Shown here piece by piece: positions 27,820 to 37,297 of a DNA stretch of 64,000 bases. The notes beneath the pieces were generated by a model. The model did not search any database. It was not told where the DNA came from and saw nothing but the letters and a program-made list of their open reading frames with translations. This DNA is from an uncultured Ruminococcus sp. (GTDB taxonomy: Bacteria > Bacillota > Clostridia > Lachnospirales > Lachnospiraceae). The stretch's first letter is position 1. Every line of letters begins with the position of its first letter. Position numbers and translations under genes: made by a program. The stretch spans positions 30,341 through 94,340 of the forward strand of contig CAMMBV010000007.1 in assembly GCA_946494335.1 (NCBI GenBank), given 5' to 3'.

Positions 27820-28992
27820 TTACTGAAGCTCTACGTATGCTCCGTCCTGAATCTGGAGAACCATGGGAGCTTTCTCCGGTTCACCTTCTGCTGTCCATTT
27901 GATTTCTTTTGCTGTGACACCGCTGTAAGCAATCTCTGTCATTGCTGTTTTCAGGCCGTCACAGATATCAGAAGCACTCATATCCGGTGTGGCGTCAATG
28001 CTCTCAAGGGCCTGTTTCAGGATATAAACGCCGTCATAAGCATCTGCTGCAAACTGGTTCGGTGTTTCTTCGTATTTTTCTTCGAAGGCTGATACGAAGG
28101 TACTGATCGCCTCATCCTCAGATGTGGGGCAGAACGGCGCCAGGAACATAAGTCCATCTGCCAGTGCCGGATCAAAGTTTTCCACATCCAGAATGCCATC
28201 CATACCGTCTACGCCGAAGAAAATCGGAGCAAAATTCATGCTCTGTGCCTGTTTCAGCACTAAGGATGCTTCCTGATAATAGAAAGGCATAAACAAAAGC
28301 TCAGCTCCTGCATCTTTTGCCTTCTGCAGCTGTACGGAGAAGTCTGTTCTGTTATCAGCAGTAAAGGCTTCCGCCGCTACAATTTCCAGTCCCTGATTCT
28401 GGGCTTCCGCCGCAAACGCTTCGTAAATACCGGAAGAATACGTATCTGAGCTGTCATAGATTACTGCAATCTTGGTTGCCAGCTTATTTTCTCCAATATA
28501 TTTTGCTGACTCAAGACCCTGGCTGGGATCTGAAAAGCATACACGGAATGCATTGTCATACTGTACACATTCCACTGCAGTTCCAGAAGGTGTCAGCTGG
28601 AACATGTTGTCATTGTGTGTCTCTTCACCCACTGCAATACTGGGGGTGGAAGTAACGGAACCCAGAATCATCTGTGCGCCCCAGTCTTTCAGCGTATTAT
28701 ACGCATTCACTGATTTCTCCGCGTCGTTTTCATCATCTTCAAACTGGAATTCCACCTGTTTTCCATTGATGCCGCCCGCAGCGTTAATCTCTTCCACTGC
28801 CATTTCCGCACCGTGCTGTACAGCCAGACCGTACACCGCCGTACTTCCCGTGATCGGTCCGATTGCACCGATTTTAAAGGTATCACCGCCGCTTTCGCTG
28901 CTTTCGGCTTCTTTTTTGCCGCATGCAGTGAGGCAGGATGCTGCCATTGCTACAACTAAAGCAAGACTCATAAATTTTTTCAAATTCTTCAT
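27820..28992 (-). CDS. livJ: Branched-chain amino acid-type ABC transporter solute-binding lipoprotein
   Basis: The 390-residue protein has a lipoprotein signal with the box LTAC (Cys about residue 24) and a type I periplasmic-binding fold of the Peripla_BP_6 class: FKIGAIGPITGSTAVYGLAVQHGAEMAVEEINAAGGINGK at the start of the mature part, then a Glu/Asp-rich linker. It probably feeds the LivHMGF transporter encoded at 16.3-19.8 kb. It is monocistronic, with its own promoter and terminator. Confidence 0.9.
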   Translation of the reverse strand: MKNLKKFMSLALVVAMAASCLTACGKKEAESSESGGDTFKIGAIGPITGSTAVYGLAVQHGAEMAVEEINAAGGINGKQVEFQFEDDENDAEKSVNAYNTLKDWGAQMILGSVTSTPSIAVGEETHNDNMFQLTPSGTAVECVQYDNAFRVCFSDPSQGLESAKYIGENKLATKIAVIYDSSDTYSSGIYEAFAAEAQNQGLEIVAAEAFTADNRTDFSVQLQKAKDAGAELLFMPFYYQEASLVLKQAQSMNFAPIFFGVDGMDGILDVENFDPALADGLMFLAPFCPTSEDEAISTFVSAFEEKYEETPNQFAADAYDGVYILKQALESIDATPDMSASDICDGLKTAMTEIAYSGVTAKEIKWTAEGEPEKAPMVLQIQDGAYVELQ

Positions 28993-29026
28993 ACCTGCTC
29001 CTCCTTATATTATTTTATACTGGAAT

Positions 29027-29055
29027 ATGATACCCTCTGCGGTTTACTTTGTCAA
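29027..29055 (-). promoter_or_regulatory. Sigma-A-type promoter of the solute-binding protein gene
   Basis: Minus-strand TTGACA (29050-29055), 17-base spacer, TATCAT (29027-29032), followed by AAGGAGGAGCAGGT before the start at 28992. Confidence 0.75.
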
Positions 29056-29072
29056 TCGGGTTTTTTACGTTT

Positions 29073-30245
29073 TTAGTCCACATCCACCCAGATATTGCCT
29101 TTTGTATTGCTCTGTACACACGCTTTTACAAATTTCATGCCATGAACGCCGTCTTCCACGGTGGGATACGTATAGCTTTCCGGTTTTCTTCCCTCCAGAC
29201 GTGCCAGAAGATGTTCACAGAAGGAATGATAAATATTTCCGAATGCCTCATAATATCCCTCAGGGTGCCCGGCAGGAAGCCTGGACAGTCTGCGGCTTTC
29301 ATCGCACATGTATTCTCTGTTGGCAGAAAGAAACATTGTGGGCTCATTGATTTTTGTATATTTCAGGATACCAGGCGTCTCATGACTCCATTCCAGCGAG
29401 CCTTCTGTACCGAAAATCCTGATTTTGATGCCGCACTCATATCCGATGGCGATCTGTGAGGCCCACAGGGTTCCCGTAACATTATTTCCAAAATCCAGCA
29501 GCACCGTGGTGTTGGTCTCCAGCGGAAGATCTCTGGGATAGGTGTCGAACCGCGCCAGCACACGCCTGATTGTCAGCCCGGTGGACTGGGCAATCAGCTG
29601 TTCCAGATGCGTTCCGATATCACCGGTACACAGTGATTCTCCTACAACTGCCGGATCAAAACGCCATTTAGCCTGATCCGATTTTTTCTGCACCAGTGAA
29701 GATATCACCCAATCCTGGGGATATTCCGCCACTACATGAAGGATTTCTCCTATTTTTCCCGCTTTAATCATCTCTCTGGCCTGGCGGATTACCGCATAAC
29801 CGGTATATGTATAGGTAAGACCAAATAACAGATCTTTTTCCCTGGCTATCTTTTCCAACTCCTCTGCCTGTTCCAGATTAAATGCCAGCGGCTTGTCACA
29901 CATCACGTGAATCCCATGGTCCATAAAGCATTTTGCAATCTCATAATGGCTGACATTGGGTGTGGTAATCACCACAAACTGAATGCCGTCCTCCCTTTTG
30001 GATTCCTCCTCTGCCATCACCTGATAATTGGGATAAATTCTGCTTTCATCGTAAATATGCCACTTTTTCCCCGCTTCCAGATTCTTCTGAGGATTTCTGG
30101 TAAAGCACCCTGCCGTCAACACAGCCAGGTCATCCATCAATGCGCCATGGCGATGTACATCGCCGATAAATGCACCGTTTCCCCCGCCGATCATTCCAAA
30201 TCTCAATTCCATTTTTTTCGTCCTTTCTTCATTATTTTCCGTCAC
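29073..30245 (-). CDS. Gfo/Idh/MocA family oxidoreductase
   Basis: The 390-residue protein has an N-terminal NAD(P)-binding segment RFGMIGGGNGAFIGDVHRHG and the family EKP-like motif as VMCDKPLAFNLEQAEEL. The C-terminal domain has the metal/substrate region TGDIGTHLEQLI. Members oxidise or epimerise sugars and inositols; the substrate is unknown. The first in-frame ATG is at 30245; a second Met at residue 12 (30212), right before the Rossmann motif, follows AAAGGACGAAAAAA and is a plausible alternative start. It stands alone between the binding-protein gene and rubrerythrin. Confidence 0.88.
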   Translation of the reverse strand: MTENNEERTKKMELRFGMIGGGNGAFIGDVHRHGALMDDLAVLTAGCFTRNPQKNLEAGKKWHIYDESRIYPNYQVMAEEESKREDGIQFVVITTPNVSHYEIAKCFMDHGIHVMCDKPLAFNLEQAEELEKIAREKDLLFGLTYTYTGYAVIRQAREMIKAGKIGEILHVVAEYPQDWVISSLVQKKSDQAKWRFDPAVVGESLCTGDIGTHLEQLIAQSTGLTIRRVLARFDTYPRDLPLETNTTVLLDFGNNVTGTLWASQIAIGYECGIKIRIFGTEGSLEWSHETPGILKYTKINEPTMFLSANREYMCDESRRLSRLPAGHPEGYYEAFGNIYHSFCEHLLARLEGRKPESYTYPTVEDGVHGMKFVKACVQSNTKGNIWVDVD

Positions 30246-30354
30246 TTTTCACTGCCGACGCTAACCTTACTATAAAGATTCTTTTAAAATATGTAAATAC
30301 AAATAATTGCACCGTTTTTTAGGAATATTGCTTACTTTCAACAAGAAACAAAAA

Positions 30355-30376
30355 CCGGACAGCTGACGCTGTCCGG
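30355..30376 (-). terminator. Intrinsic terminator of the rubrerythrin gene
   Basis: A 9-bp stem CCGGACAGC (30355-30363) / GCTGTCCGG (30368-30376) with loop TGAC is followed on the minus strand by TTTTTGTTT. The rest of the gap 30246-30395 shows nothing I recognise. Confidence 0.8.
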
Positions 30377-30395
30377 CAAACATTGCACATTATTA

Positions 30396-30938
30396 TTAGT
30401 AATTGTCCGCTTTAATCTGGAAATAAGCCTGAGGATGCGCGCATACCGGGCATACTTCCGGCGCCTTTTTTCCTACACAGACATGACCGCAGTTTGAACA
30501 CTGCCAGATCATATCGCCGTCTCTTGAAAATACCAGCCCGCCTTCCACATTTGCCAGCAGCTTCAGGTATCTCTCTTCATGTTCTTTTTCAATGGCAGCC
30601 ACGCCTTCAAACAGATTTGCAATATCATCGAAGCCTTCTTCCCGTGCCTCTTTTGCAAACGTTGCATACATGTCTGTCCATTCATAGTTTTCTCCTGCAG
30701 CCGCGTCTTTCAGATTTTCAACTGTAGGACCTATCTTTCCTCCATTTAAAATCTTAAACCAGAGTTTCGCGTGCTCCTTTTCGTTGGCCGCCGTCTCTTC
30801 AAATATGGAAGCTATCTGCACATAACCATCTTTTTTCGCCTGGGAAGCATAATAGGTATACTTGTTCCTCGCCTGTGATTCTCCTGCAAACGCAGTCTGC
30901 AAGTTAGCCTCTGTCTTTGTCCCCTTTAAATCTGCCAT
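30396..30938 (-). CDS. rbr: Rubrerythrin
   Basis: The 180-residue protein has a four-helix diiron domain with two Glu-rich ExxH helices (NEKEHAKLW and [10 protein letters not shown]). A C-terminal rubredoxin-like knuckle pair follows ([12 protein letters not shown] and [12 protein letters not shown]), four Cys for one iron. It reduces hydrogen peroxide in anaerobes. It diverges from the FeoA-FeoB gene with 136 bases between starts; I see no clear PerR box there. Confidence 0.95.
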   Translation of the reverse strand: MADLKGTKTEANLQTAFAGESQARNKYTYYASQAKKDGYVQIASIFEETAANEKEHAKLWFKILNGGKIGPTVENLKDAAAGENYEWTDMYATFAKEAREEGFDDIANLFEGVAAIEKEHEERYLKLLANVEGGLVFSRDGDMIWQCSNCGHVCVGKKAPEVCPVCAHPQAYFQIKADNY

Positions 30939-32520
30939 ATTATGTTTCTCCTTTCATCATTCGATTTCAAAACTATATATACACCATACGACATTTCTGC
31001 AAATATTTCAATATTTTCTGAACATTTTTTTCAGTTATGCATACATTAAATGGAAAGTCTTCCTGAGGTTTTTTATGGAATTTCTTTATGATCTGACACA
31101 TATTAATCCGGGACAAAGCGCCGTTATTCAAAATATACTTCTGAAAGACTCCGCCCGCAGACGTGTTCAGGAACTGGGAGTTATCCCCGGCGCCAGAATT
31201 ACCTGTCTCTATCCGGCCCCCTCCGGAGATCCTATTGCTTTTTATGTCTGCGGCGCTGTCATTGCCATCCGCCGGGAAGAAGCGAAACTAATCCAGATCA
31301 CCTCCATCTCATCCAGAAAAATAATTGCCCTGGCGGGAAATCCCAATGTCGGAAAAAGCACTCTCTTCAACCAGCTTACCGGCATGAACCAGCACGTAGG
31401 AAACTGGCCCGGAAAAACAGTAGAATCCGTACGTGGCATCTGCTGTTATCATGGATGCGAATATGAATTCGTAGATCTTCCAGGAACCTATTCTCTTTTC
31501 TCCCGTTCCAGGGAGGAAGAAGTCACCAGCGACTTCCTATGCCACAGCAGCCCTGATGCTGTTGTCGTTGTCTGTGACGGCGGATGCCTGCAGCGCAACC
31601 TGATTTTAGCGCTTCAGATTCTGGAAATCACACCAAAAGTAATTCTCTGTCTCAATATGATGGATGAAGTGCGAAGACAAAAAATCGCCATAGATATGAC
31701 TTTGCTGCAGCAGAAACTCTCCGTTCCTGTCGTCGGTATTACGGCACGCAGGCATCGAGACATCAGCAATCTTCTGCATGAACTGGAAAACTTCTTTCAA
31801 TCCCGGGAAAACCAATCTGCGCCTGATATCATACATTATCCGGAACCCCTGGAAACCTCCATACATAAGATTCAACACTTTTTTTCACAGAAGGAAACGC
31901 CTCATCACATTTCCAGGTGGACTGCTCTGCAGCTTCTGGATTCTCCTGACCTGACGGACAGTTCTCCTGAATATTCGCATTACTTGAACAGCTGTGAGCA
32001 GCGCGAACTGAAACAGCTGCTGCAAATCGAAAATAAAAACCTCAACACACAGATTACACCTCCCTGGCAGGATTCTCTCACGCGCTCCGTTGTTCAAAGC
32101 GCCGGTGAAATCACCTCTGCTGCTGTAAAAAATCCCGAGAGGAAGCGCAATATTCAGATCCTGCTAGACCGTCTTTTCACCGGAAAAATCACTTCCCTGT
32201 TTTTTATGCTCCTGGGACTATTTATCATACTCTGGCTGACAGTTTTCGGTGCAAACATCCCATCTTCCTGGATCAGTCAGAATCTTACTTCTCTGGGCGA
32301 AATACTGGCTTGCGCATTTTCAGCCTGGGGAATGCCTGACTTTTTGAACCAGCTTCTGACAGACGGCATTTACCGCACCACCGCATGGGTTGTATCCGTT
32401 ATGCTTCCTCCCATGGCTATTTTTTTCCCTTTATTCACCATTTTAGAAGATTTTGGATATTTGCCCCGGGTTTCCTTCAATCTGGACCGACACTTTCAAA
32501 AATGCCGCACCTGCGGAAAG

Positions 32521-32562
32521 CAGGCCTTAACTATGTGTATGGGGATTCTATTTCTGCAATCT
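32521..32562 (+). other. attL: junction of feoAB and the element
   Basis: Core ATGTGTATGGG (32533-32543) is shared exactly with attR. Left of it is feoB sequence; right of it is element sequence carrying ATTTCTGCAATCT (32550-32562), the inverse complement of an arm beside attR. The midpoint between the two arms in a reconstituted attP falls on the TG at 32536-32537, a plausible non-palindromic crossover dinucleotide. Confidence 0.85.
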
Positions 32563-32595
32563 GCTGAATCCTTATATATTATAGGAAATAATAAT

Positions 32596-32616
32596 CCCCC
32601 GGTGATGAGCCGGGGG
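32596..32616. terminator. GC-rich hairpin at the left end of the element
   Basis: CCCCCGG (32596-32602) pairs with CCGGGGG (32610-32616). On the minus strand it is followed by ATTATTATTT and could end endolysin transcription; on the plus strand it lies inside the 3' end of the truncated feoAB frame. Confidence 0.5.
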
Positions 32617-32708
32617 TACAAGATATAGTGGCGAAATAAATACAAAATAATAAAAGGTTTACGAGTTACACTGCCGCCCTCCTTCCGTCAATCTATGTTA
32701 TCTGCTCA

Positions 32709-33917
32709 TCAGGCAGAAACACCCATCAAAGAAAGGAAAGTTCCTTTTCCGGCCGTTCCATTGACTGTCCAGCCTTTCTTTCCTTTATACATGGTGACAG
32801 TCTCCTCAAGGCCAGCCCCAAACACGCCGGGGCTTTCCACGCCGCCGCATTCATATCCATTCAACATAAACAGGATTTCCAGCGCAGTGACCATATACTG
32901 CGTTTCACCTTTCTTGACGTAGTGGCCGTCAAGAGCCGCAGCGGATTTCTCACCCCAGATGCCATCCTCTTCCAGTCCCGCATTATAATCCAGGTTCATG
33001 GCGTGCTGTACTGCCTTGATTCCGGCCTTTTTCGTATCTTCTCCCCGCACGCCGTCAACCGTAATTCCGGCATTGCAGAAATGATTGACGTGAGTCTGAC
33101 CGGCGGCAATAACTGCATTTCCCACAGTCTGGCCGGATTCCTGCTTTACGTAATCGGCTGATACAAAGCCATGCTTGCCGTTATACAGGATGTAATACCA
33201 GGGATCCCCGTTCGGGGCCTGCACCGTATCGCAGATACCTACCACAGTTCCGGTTGCCAGCGGGCTGAAAGAGCACAGCGCATTCCCTGTTCCGGCCCAT
33301 TTGCGTACGTTCAGCGTGGCTGCCACTCTGCCGTTCCACTTAACGGAACTATTGGGCGTCCCACTGCTTTGGGAGCCGGAGTCTGAGCCGCCTGCCTTGG
33401 AACCGGTTGTAAGATTTGTCGCTACGTGATGCCCCTCATACAGCAGGATATCGCCCCGGAGCAGATAGTCCGGGGAGGTCAGATATTTGGAAGCTGACAA
33501 CACCGTAAAGCCTGCCGATTTCAGCGCCGGACGAAGATTACCGGTGTAGCAGTAGATGCTAACGCCTTTCAGCGCCGCATTATTCAGCCGGTATCCCGCT
33601 CCTTTTACGATGGCAGCCACGCCGGAGCTGCAGTCCGCCTCGCATTTTATCGTAATCTGGGCCGGGTCATAGTTGCTGGCCTTTAAATGCTCCCAGAAGG
33701 TATACCGGTCGTTCTGGTCGTATCCAATCAGGTTGTTTTTTGCTGCCGCCTCTGCCATACTGGCGATCATATCCCGCACTTTTGCGTCCGGGTGCCGCAG
33801 CACATAGTTCCAGGGCCTGCTGTACCAAGACCTGATTTCCCATTCCGTACCGGTCTGATCACCGGCGGCCCCGCCGCTGTACCGGCCGTTCTCATCGTGT
33901 CCACAGTTACTGATCAT
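32709..33917 (-). CDS. Phage endolysin (amidase/peptidase with SH3 and C-terminal repeat domain)
   Basis: The 402-residue protein starts with GHDENGRYSGGAAGDQTGTEWEIRSWYSRPWNYVLRHP, typical of clostridial phage lysins with an NlpC/P60-like cysteine peptidase fold. Catalytic Cys is in CEADCSSGVAAIVKGAG (about residue 96) and His in LYEGHHVATNL. An SH3-type domain follows (about 205-265, VAATLNVRKWAGT..GTVVG), then a C-terminal segment with peptidoglycan-binding-like VDGVRGEDTKKAGIKAVQHAMNLDY. The start has AAGGAGG eight bases away. The frame stays open about 33 codons upstream but has no start codon there. It should cut the wall at lysis, with the neighbouring holin. Confidence 0.88.
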   Translation of the reverse strand: MISNCGHDENGRYSGGAAGDQTGTEWEIRSWYSRPWNYVLRHPDAKVRDMIASMAEAAAKNNLIGYDQNDRYTFWEHLKASNYDPAQITIKCEADCSSGVAAIVKGAGYRLNNAALKGVSIYCYTGNLRPALKSAGFTVLSASKYLTSPDYLLRGDILLYEGHHVATNLTTGSKAGGSDSGSQSSGTPNSSVKWNGRVAATLNVRKWAGTGNALCSFSPLATGTVVGICDTVQAPNGDPWYYILYNGKHGFVSADYVKQESGQTVGNAVIAAGQTHVNHFCNAGITVDGVRGEDTKKAGIKAVQHAMNLDYNAGLEEDGIWGEKSAAALDGHYVKKGETQYMVTALEILFMLNGYECGGVESPGVFGAGLEETVTMYKGKKGWTVNGTAGKGTFLSLMGVSA

Positions 33918-34026
33918 AGATGTTACCTCCTTATTGGCATATTTATCGTAATACCCCTCTGTGATTACTGTTAATGTATTCCATACAGACTGATATGTGC
34001 TTTGAAGTTCTTCTTTCTAAACCAGG

Positions 34027-34062
34027 AAGAACCTCCAGCAGCTGCAAGCGCTGAAGGTTCTT
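34027..34062 (-). terminator. Hairpin between holin and endolysin genes
   Basis: AAGAACCTCCAGC (34027-34039) pairs with GCTGAAGGTTCTT (34050-34062), one mismatch. It lies in the leftward holin-to-endolysin gap and could attenuate endolysin transcription. Confidence 0.5.
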
Positions 34063-34103
34063 TGCATATCACATGGTTATTGTTATCCTTTTTCCTACTG
34101 ACA

Positions 34104-34556
34104 TTATAAAGAATCTTTATTTACAATCTTATCTGCTGCTTCCAGACCTCTTGTCAGTATCTTGGGCACATTAAGTCCTGCTTCAACAAAATTTTCGAGA
34201 ATTGATCGAATCTCGTTGATGATAAGGCTTGCCAGTACAAACCATCCCAGCATCGTGGTAATATCCAAGTCTGCTCCAATAGCTTTTCCTATTTCTATCA
34301 ATACCGCACTGACTCCGAACGCTACCATGATCATAATCCAGTAACCCAGTTTTTTCAAAACTCCCTGCCATCCTTTGACCGAATTCTCCTTCTTTGCCAT
34401 GCGGCTTTTCATCCAGCCGGTAACCCAATCTGCCAGATTCAACAGTAAAAATGCAACAAACAAAACCCAGTGTTCTCCCAGCACATATGAAAAGATCGCA
34501 ATTATTGCTCCTGCAATGGCATTATACCAATCTATGATCACATTTGCATGATTCAT
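34104..34556 (-). CDS. Phage holin (toxin secretion/phage lysis holin family)
   Basis: The 150-residue protein has three or four hydrophobic segments, with the family-like pattern LFVAFLLLNLADWVTGWMKSRMAKKENSVKGWQGVLKKLGYWIMIMVAFG, and a charged C-terminus. This matches the holin family often found beside lysins in Firmicutes phages. It permits lysin passage through the membrane. It follows the tail-fibre-like gene and precedes the lysin on the same strand. Confidence 0.88.
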   Translation of the reverse strand: MNHANVIIDWYNAIAGAIIAIFSYVLGEHWVLFVAFLLLNLADWVTGWMKSRMAKKENSVKGWQGVLKKLGYWIMIMVAFGVSAVLIEIGKAIGADLDITTMLGWFVLASLIINEIRSILENFVEAGLNVPKILTRGLEAADKIVNKDSL

Positions 34557-34608
34557 TTCCTTATAACCTCCTCCCCATTAGAATACACAATCTCATATTT
34601 ATTTCATG

Positions 34609-36006
34609 TTACGCTAACCTCCATGCCAGCATACCCAGCGTCAGACTGCATCGAAATGTAACTGATCCCTCCCCTTTTGTCATACTGATTGTTGCAGATA
34701 TTCCTTCTGTAATTGTTCTGGCGTAAACTGTACCATTGGAATCACTGATCAGATACATATTGACTTTGTCTCCATATGGGAACATAACCATCCACGCACC
34801 ATTTTTATTGATTGACACAGTATGAGTAGATGACTGCCCATCTTTACGAAAACGGCTGCCGACACAGCTGTCTATAAGCTCCCAGTCAAGGAATGCATTA
34901 GTGGTCGAACTCAATACTCTTTTATACACGTCTCCTGCTGAACTGATAAGTTTCTGCACAGTTACATTACCGCATACGGGTAAAACATACAGGGTAAATC
35001 CTGTCGCAACGGGTGCGTTAGATAAACTCTCAGTATAAGCTGTATTTGGCGAATAGTACATTCCCGGCATTTGATAGTCATCCAGATCTGCGTTTTCTGG
35101 CAGTAACAAACCAGCGCCAAAAAGATCATAATCTGTTTCATATATTTTGGATTGATCCATATAAATTTTTGAAACGCTAAAATAAGTCTGCCCTCCAAAC
35201 ATATAGCCGACATCATCAATCATTGCAACAAATTCCGGCTCGTCCGAGTTTCCGCGCGGTATGTATCGCGCAACAGTCTCGGTTTCCCCGTTATCCGTGT
35301 TTACAAGCTGTAAATAAATCCCTGATATTCTCTGTGCTCCGCCTACTTTTACTCTTGAGAAATATATTGTAATAAACTGCCCTTTATAACAAAACGATGA
35401 CTGAGCAGTTAATGTTGGTGCAATATCTCCAACATAATTATCTTTCAAGGTATTATCAAACGTTTTTAAAAGTGTCCAGTTCCCATCAAATACTCTTATA
35501 TAAAGATTATCGATTACATAATACTGATTATTTATTTCATCATAGGAACAAAGCCATTTGCCTCTTGTATCTCCCAAGGTCATTGTTTCTTCAAGGGCAA
35601 AAGTCTCTGCATTTAAGACAGCAATTTTGTTTGCATTTGTTCCTGTATTCCCTGTAGCAACGTATATTTTATTGGTCATTGGATTATATGTAAAATCATT
35701 GGCATGTCCAATATCTAATTGTACGCGCTTAATCACTGTCTCATAGTCCCTGTCAAGTTCGACTACAATTGTAGAATTAAAATCCGAATTCACAAAAGCC
35801 ATCACAAAATGATCTCTTTGCGGAATGTAGCACCCTCCTTGAAGAATCGTATGACTATCATCTCCTGATAGTATTGTCATTGCTCTTCGTTTACGATATA
35901 CGTCTTTTTTAATTGGACGATTATCTCCAAAATAACCCCTTTTTAACAAACTTGTCGTAAACTCAATTGTATCACTTGTGTCAAATGTTGTTGTTCTATT
36001 ATCCAT
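34609..36006 (-). CDS. Tail-fibre-like protein: beta-propeller-like region plus pyocin-knob-like C-terminus
   Basis: The 465-residue protein has an N-terminal 60 residues, then repeated beta-rich segments (HANDFTYNPMTNKIYVATG, GKWLCSYDEINNQYYVIDN, and others to about residue 300) that look like propeller blades. The C-terminal section DLDDYQMPGMYYSPNTAYTE..APVATGFTLYVLPVCGNVTVQK resembles the pyocin knob domain of phage tail fibres. It sits directly upstream of the lysis genes, where receptor-binding genes often lie. Assignment rests on pattern, and no tail genes to carry it are present. Confidence 0.6.
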   Translation of the reverse strand: MDNRTTTFDTSDTIEFTTSLLKRGYFGDNRPIKKDVYRKRRAMTILSGDDSHTILQGGCYIPQRDHFVMAFVNSDFNSTIVVELDRDYETVIKRVQLDIGHANDFTYNPMTNKIYVATGNTGTNANKIAVLNAETFALEETMTLGDTRGKWLCSYDEINNQYYVIDNLYIRVFDGNWTLLKTFDNTLKDNYVGDIAPTLTAQSSFCYKGQFITIYFSRVKVGGAQRISGIYLQLVNTDNGETETVARYIPRGNSDEPEFVAMIDDVGYMFGGQTYFSVSKIYMDQSKIYETDYDLFGAGLLLPENADLDDYQMPGMYYSPNTAYTESLSNAPVATGFTLYVLPVCGNVTVQKLISSAGDVYKRVLSSTTNAFLDWELIDSCVGSRFRKDGQSSTHTVSINKNGAWMVMFPYGDKVNMYLISDSNGTVYARTITEGISATISMTKGEGSVTFRCSLTLGMLAWRLA

Positions 36007-36057
36007 TTTCTACCTCCATTATTATACTTTTTCTGCGCATCTGCGCTAAAAACAATT

Positions 36058-36516
36058 TCAACCAATCACTTGAGTTCTTTCTTTTAGAGCATCATTGACT
36101 GCCTTCTCAAACAGTGTAATGAAATTCTCTATGGATTTTCGTGTTTTATATGCATCTTCAGAAATCAAAGTACTGAGAAGTTCTTCTCCAATAAAGATTT
36201 TTTTCTCATACAACATTGCACGCGCTGACTTTGATATTTCAAAAATTGCCACTTTACGTAAAAGTTTCTGTAGCTGATCCTGCAGCTTTTTGTTCTCGTA
36301 CTCTGCTTTCTTTTGAGCATTTATTTTTGCAAGTCTTTTTGCCTCTTTCAACTCCTTTTCATGTTTTTTCATTATCCGTGCAAATTTCCTATCAAAGATG
36401 CGGTTTAAATCCTCATCTGAATATTTCAGTATGAATTTTTCCTCTGATCTTTCATTTTCACCCGATAATTGTTTTTCTCTTGTCTGTATATTTTCCAATA
36501 TCTTCTGTCCCTCCAT
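36058..36516 (-). CDS. Hypothetical coiled-coil protein
   Basis: The 152-residue protein is rich in Lys and Glu and highly helical. Residues about 35-85 (FARIMKKHEKELKEAKRLA and following) read as a coiled coil. I do not recognise a family. It is leftward, between the tail-fibre-like gene and a small regulator-like gene. In this position a phage minor protein or regulator is possible. The 156-base gap upstream (36517-36672) holds no supported gene; a 22-codon GTG frame at about 36543-36611 lacks a ribosome site. Confidence 0.6.
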   Translation of the reverse strand: MEGQKILENIQTREKQLSGENERSEEKFILKYSDEDLNRIFDRKFARIMKKHEKELKEAKRLAKINAQKKAEYENKKLQDQLQKLLRKVAIFEISKSARAMLYEKKIFIGEELLSTLISEDAYKTRKSIENFITLFEKAVNDALKERTQVIG

Positions 36517-36672
36517 GCTTTTATATATTGTTAGTACTCCATCTCCATAGTTTTTTTGGTCCCATGCCTACCATTTCCGTAAAGTTTTTTGACTTTCACG
36601 CCTGGTCACACATCCAAAACATTCAGGAAACAAATCCTTTATCCTTTACATTTTTGATACACTAGCATAATA

Positions 36673-37035
36673 TCAGGAAAGCATTCCTGATTTGTCCCCA
36701 TTTTTTATCAAATCCAGATAATGATAAAATAAACGCCGATATCCATAGAAATCTGTTTTTCCAATTGGTATTCTTCCTATCATTTCATCATACTCAATAA
36801 AAGTATAAGACAAATCATTCGTTACACTTTTTATTATGTACAGATAAAGCTCTTCTGACGCAGCCTTGGCCGCCTGTTCAATCATTTCACAGTCTTTCTT
36901 GCACATAACGTTTTGAATTTTTTTCTTCTTTTCCTTGTACTGAAGGCAGAACGCTTTCAACTCCACATATCGATACTTAGTAATACCGTAATCCTTCCAG
37001 GTCATGTTTCGCACTCGTTTCTTTTTTTCTAACAC
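36673..37035 (-). CDS. Small phage protein resembling late-transcription regulators
   Basis: The 120-residue basic protein begins at a GTG with AAAGGAGG six bases upstream. Its C-terminal IEYDEMIGRIPIGKTDFYGYRRLFYHYLDLIK resembles the sigma-4-like DNA-binding segment of the RinA/ArpU type of small phage proteins, which recognise DNA near packaging genes. The stop lies in a hairpin, ATCAGGAA (36672-36679) with TTCCTGAT (36684-36691). No packaging genes are here, so it may be an orphan of a larger phage. The family assignment is tentative. Confidence 0.55.
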   Translation of the reverse strand: MLEKKKRVRNMTWKDYGITKYRYVELKAFCLQYKEKKKKIQNVMCKKDCEMIEQAAKAASEELYLYIIKSVTNDLSYTFIEYDEMIGRIPIGKTDFYGYRRLFYHYLDLIKNGDKSGMLS

Positions 37036-37065
37036 TATTTTCCTCCTTTCATCGCGTACACGGTT

Positions 37066-37206
37066 TCATCTTCCCGTTTCTTCATTTGGTTCAAAATTTT
37101 CCAGCAAACGGTATAACAGTTCTGTTTTTTCATTTCTTTCTACTTTAATCTGTGTCGGATCTGTAATAACTTTGCCCTCATGAGTTGTGGCTATGATATT
37201 TGCCAA
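37066..37206 (-). CDS. 46-residue hypothetical protein, TTG start
   Basis: This short frame starts at TTG (37204-37206), with AGGGG eight bases upstream, and reads a 46-residue acidic peptide beginning MANIIATTHEGKV and ending NFEPNEETGR. A GTG nine bases earlier is a worse fit to the ribosome site. It is the first leftward gene after the control region and ends 30 bases before the next start. Function unknown; such leading small genes are common in phage early operons. Confidence 0.55.
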   Translation of the reverse strand: MANIIATTHEGKVITDPTQIKVERNEKTELLYRLLENFEPNEETGR

Positions 37207-37297
37207 ATTACACACCCCTGTATAGCTTATGTTTTACTGGTTGTACTTGTTTACTTATCTTCAGAAATCCAATTCTAAACTATGTGTATTGTCCTTT

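Larger units (their letters stand above)
31075..32628 (+). pseudogene. feoAB: FeoA-FeoB fusion, N-terminal part, split by the integrated element
   Basis: From the ATG at 31075, residues 1 to about 75 are a FeoA domain (LTHINPGQSAVIQNILLKD..RRRVQELGVIPGARI). A FeoB G domain follows with P-loop GNPNVGKSTLFN, switch region NWPGKTVESV, VDLPGTYSLFS and NMMDEV. The first membrane segments of the transporter come next. Host sequence ends at residue 490 (KQALTMCMG), where the element begins, and 27 element-encoded residues precede a stop. The C-terminal half resumes at 43205. As it stands the truncated product lacks most of the permease. Fusing FeoA to FeoB is known in Clostridia and Bacteroidetes. 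Confidence 0.9.

Noticed and set aside
33918..34018. Open frame extending the endolysin about 33 codons upstream
   Set aside because: It contains no ATG, GTG or TTG, and a strong AAGGAGG site sits before the ATG at 33917.
37278..37290. AACTATGTGTATT, a 12-base match to the left att junction
   Set aside because: No flanking arms of the 13-bp repeat are present; probably chance in AT-rich DNA.
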